Below are positions 5,025-5,287 of a stretch of 5,287 nt of DNA, piece by piece. The translations under genes were made by a program, and so were the position numbers. The notes beneath the pieces are model-generated. The model was not told the DNA's origin and did not search any database. It saw nothing but the letters and a program-made list of their open reading frames with translations. Location of the stretch: the NCBI GenBank assembly GCA_900555215.1, contig USKR01000111.1:1-5287 (forward strand), given 5' to 3'. The stretch's first letter is position 1; each line of letters starts with the position of its first letter. The stretch is from an uncultured Ruminococcus sp. (GTDB lineage Bacteria; Bacillota; Clostridia; Lachnospirales; Lachnospiraceae).

Positions 5025-5285
5025 TTGAAGGAAAAGAACCAAAAAGAACTGACTGATAATTTCGACTATCTCTCAAACGCCGCATCCACAACAGACTGTA
5101 CAGGATTAATACCATCTCTCCCACAGAATGAAGACGAACTGGAAGCTTATAATGACATCGTTCAATACATGTCTCCCGCTGCTAAGAGCAGTATGCCTGC
5201 CAAGCGGAATGTCCTGCCTGACAAGCGGAATGTCCTGCCTGACAAAAAGCAGCCTTCCGCCTCCGGACACGGTGCTTCGACATAA
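5025..5285 (+). CDS. small hypothetical protein with C-terminal KRNVLPD tandem repeat
   Basis: I do not recognise this 86-residue protein. The N-terminal half (KELTDNFDYLSNAASTTDC, then TGLIPSLPQNEDELEAYNDIV) looks ordered and gene-like. The C-terminal half is Pro/Lys/Ser-rich and likely disordered, with two exact heptads KRNVLPD at 60-66 and 67-73. There is no signal peptide or membrane segment, and one cysteine (C25). I prefer the TTG at 5025, which has GAGGTGG (5012-5018) six bases upstream. A GTG at 4995 in the same frame, with GGAG six bases before it, would add ten residues (MKKYKTRWTI). The frame stays open further back to 4932 without a ribosome binding site. It is transcribed divergently from the PHP gene. 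The stop is two bases from the window end, so downstream context is unseen. Confidence 0.68.
   Translation: MKEKNQKELTDNFDYLSNAASTTDCTGLIPSLPQNEDELEAYNDIVQYMSPAAKSSMPAKRNVLPDKRNVLPDKKQPSASGHGAST
5201..5242 (+). repeat. two perfect 21-bp tandem copies inside the small ORF
   Basis: Bases 5201-5221 are repeated identically at 5222-5242, each encoding KRNVLPD in frame. The preceding MPAK and following DKKQ look like degenerate ends of further units (PAK/PDK). Identity at every base, including silent positions, points to recent slippage or unequal exchange. Copy number is therefore likely to vary between strains without shifting the frame. Confidence 0.9.
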
Positions 5286-5287
5286 TT

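Overview
The window looks like a chromosomal segment of a low-to-mid GC Firmicute, most likely a clostridial gut-type bacterium (Lachnospiraceae-like). The evidence is the strong AGGAGG-type ribosome binding sites, TTG starts, a Cheo-type LexA box, a DUF1836 protein, and a YerC/TrpR-like regulator in the same neighbourhood as pcrA (in Bacillus, yerC lies just upstream of pcrB-pcrA-ligA). The genus assignment is inference from protein style, not from a search.

Layout. Positions 1-852 (minus) hold the first 284 codons of the DNA helicase PcrA, cut by the window edge. Its promoter carries a near-consensus LexA (SOS) box. Diverging from it is a DUF1836 protein with a MerR-like helix-turn-helix (1008-1610, plus), whose consensus sigma-A promoter contains a perfect 7-7-7 inverted repeat. 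A 125-bp imperfect palindrome (1606-1730) follows. Its perfect 16-bp ends contain the stop codons of both convergent genes, and it houses a terminator for the minus-strand operon.

Positions 3521-1726 (minus) form a tightly overlapping three-gene operon: an ECF sigma factor (TTG start), a two-TM protein that is probably the anti-sigma partner, and a four-TM protein with a zinc ribbon and an external C-terminal domain. An ECF-type promoter (TGAACC, 16 bp, CGTATA) lies just upstream, so the sigma factor probably drives its own operon. The organisation recalls the sigY-yxlC-yxlD-yxlE cell-envelope stress module of Bacillus.

Behind a bidirectional terminator (3612-3650) lie a TrpR-family regulator (YerC, 3992-3684 minus) and a YcdX-type PHP-domain phosphatase (4869-4153 minus). 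The yerC leader has a promoter overlapped by a small palindrome and an 18-codon leader ORF. At the right end a small unrecognised protein (5025-5285, plus) diverges from the PHP gene and ends in a tandem heptapeptide repeat that is identical at DNA level.

The region is regulator-rich: SOS control of DNA repair, a self-regulated envelope-stress module, and two likely autoregulated HTH genes. No CRISPR, tRNA, rRNA or transposase was seen.
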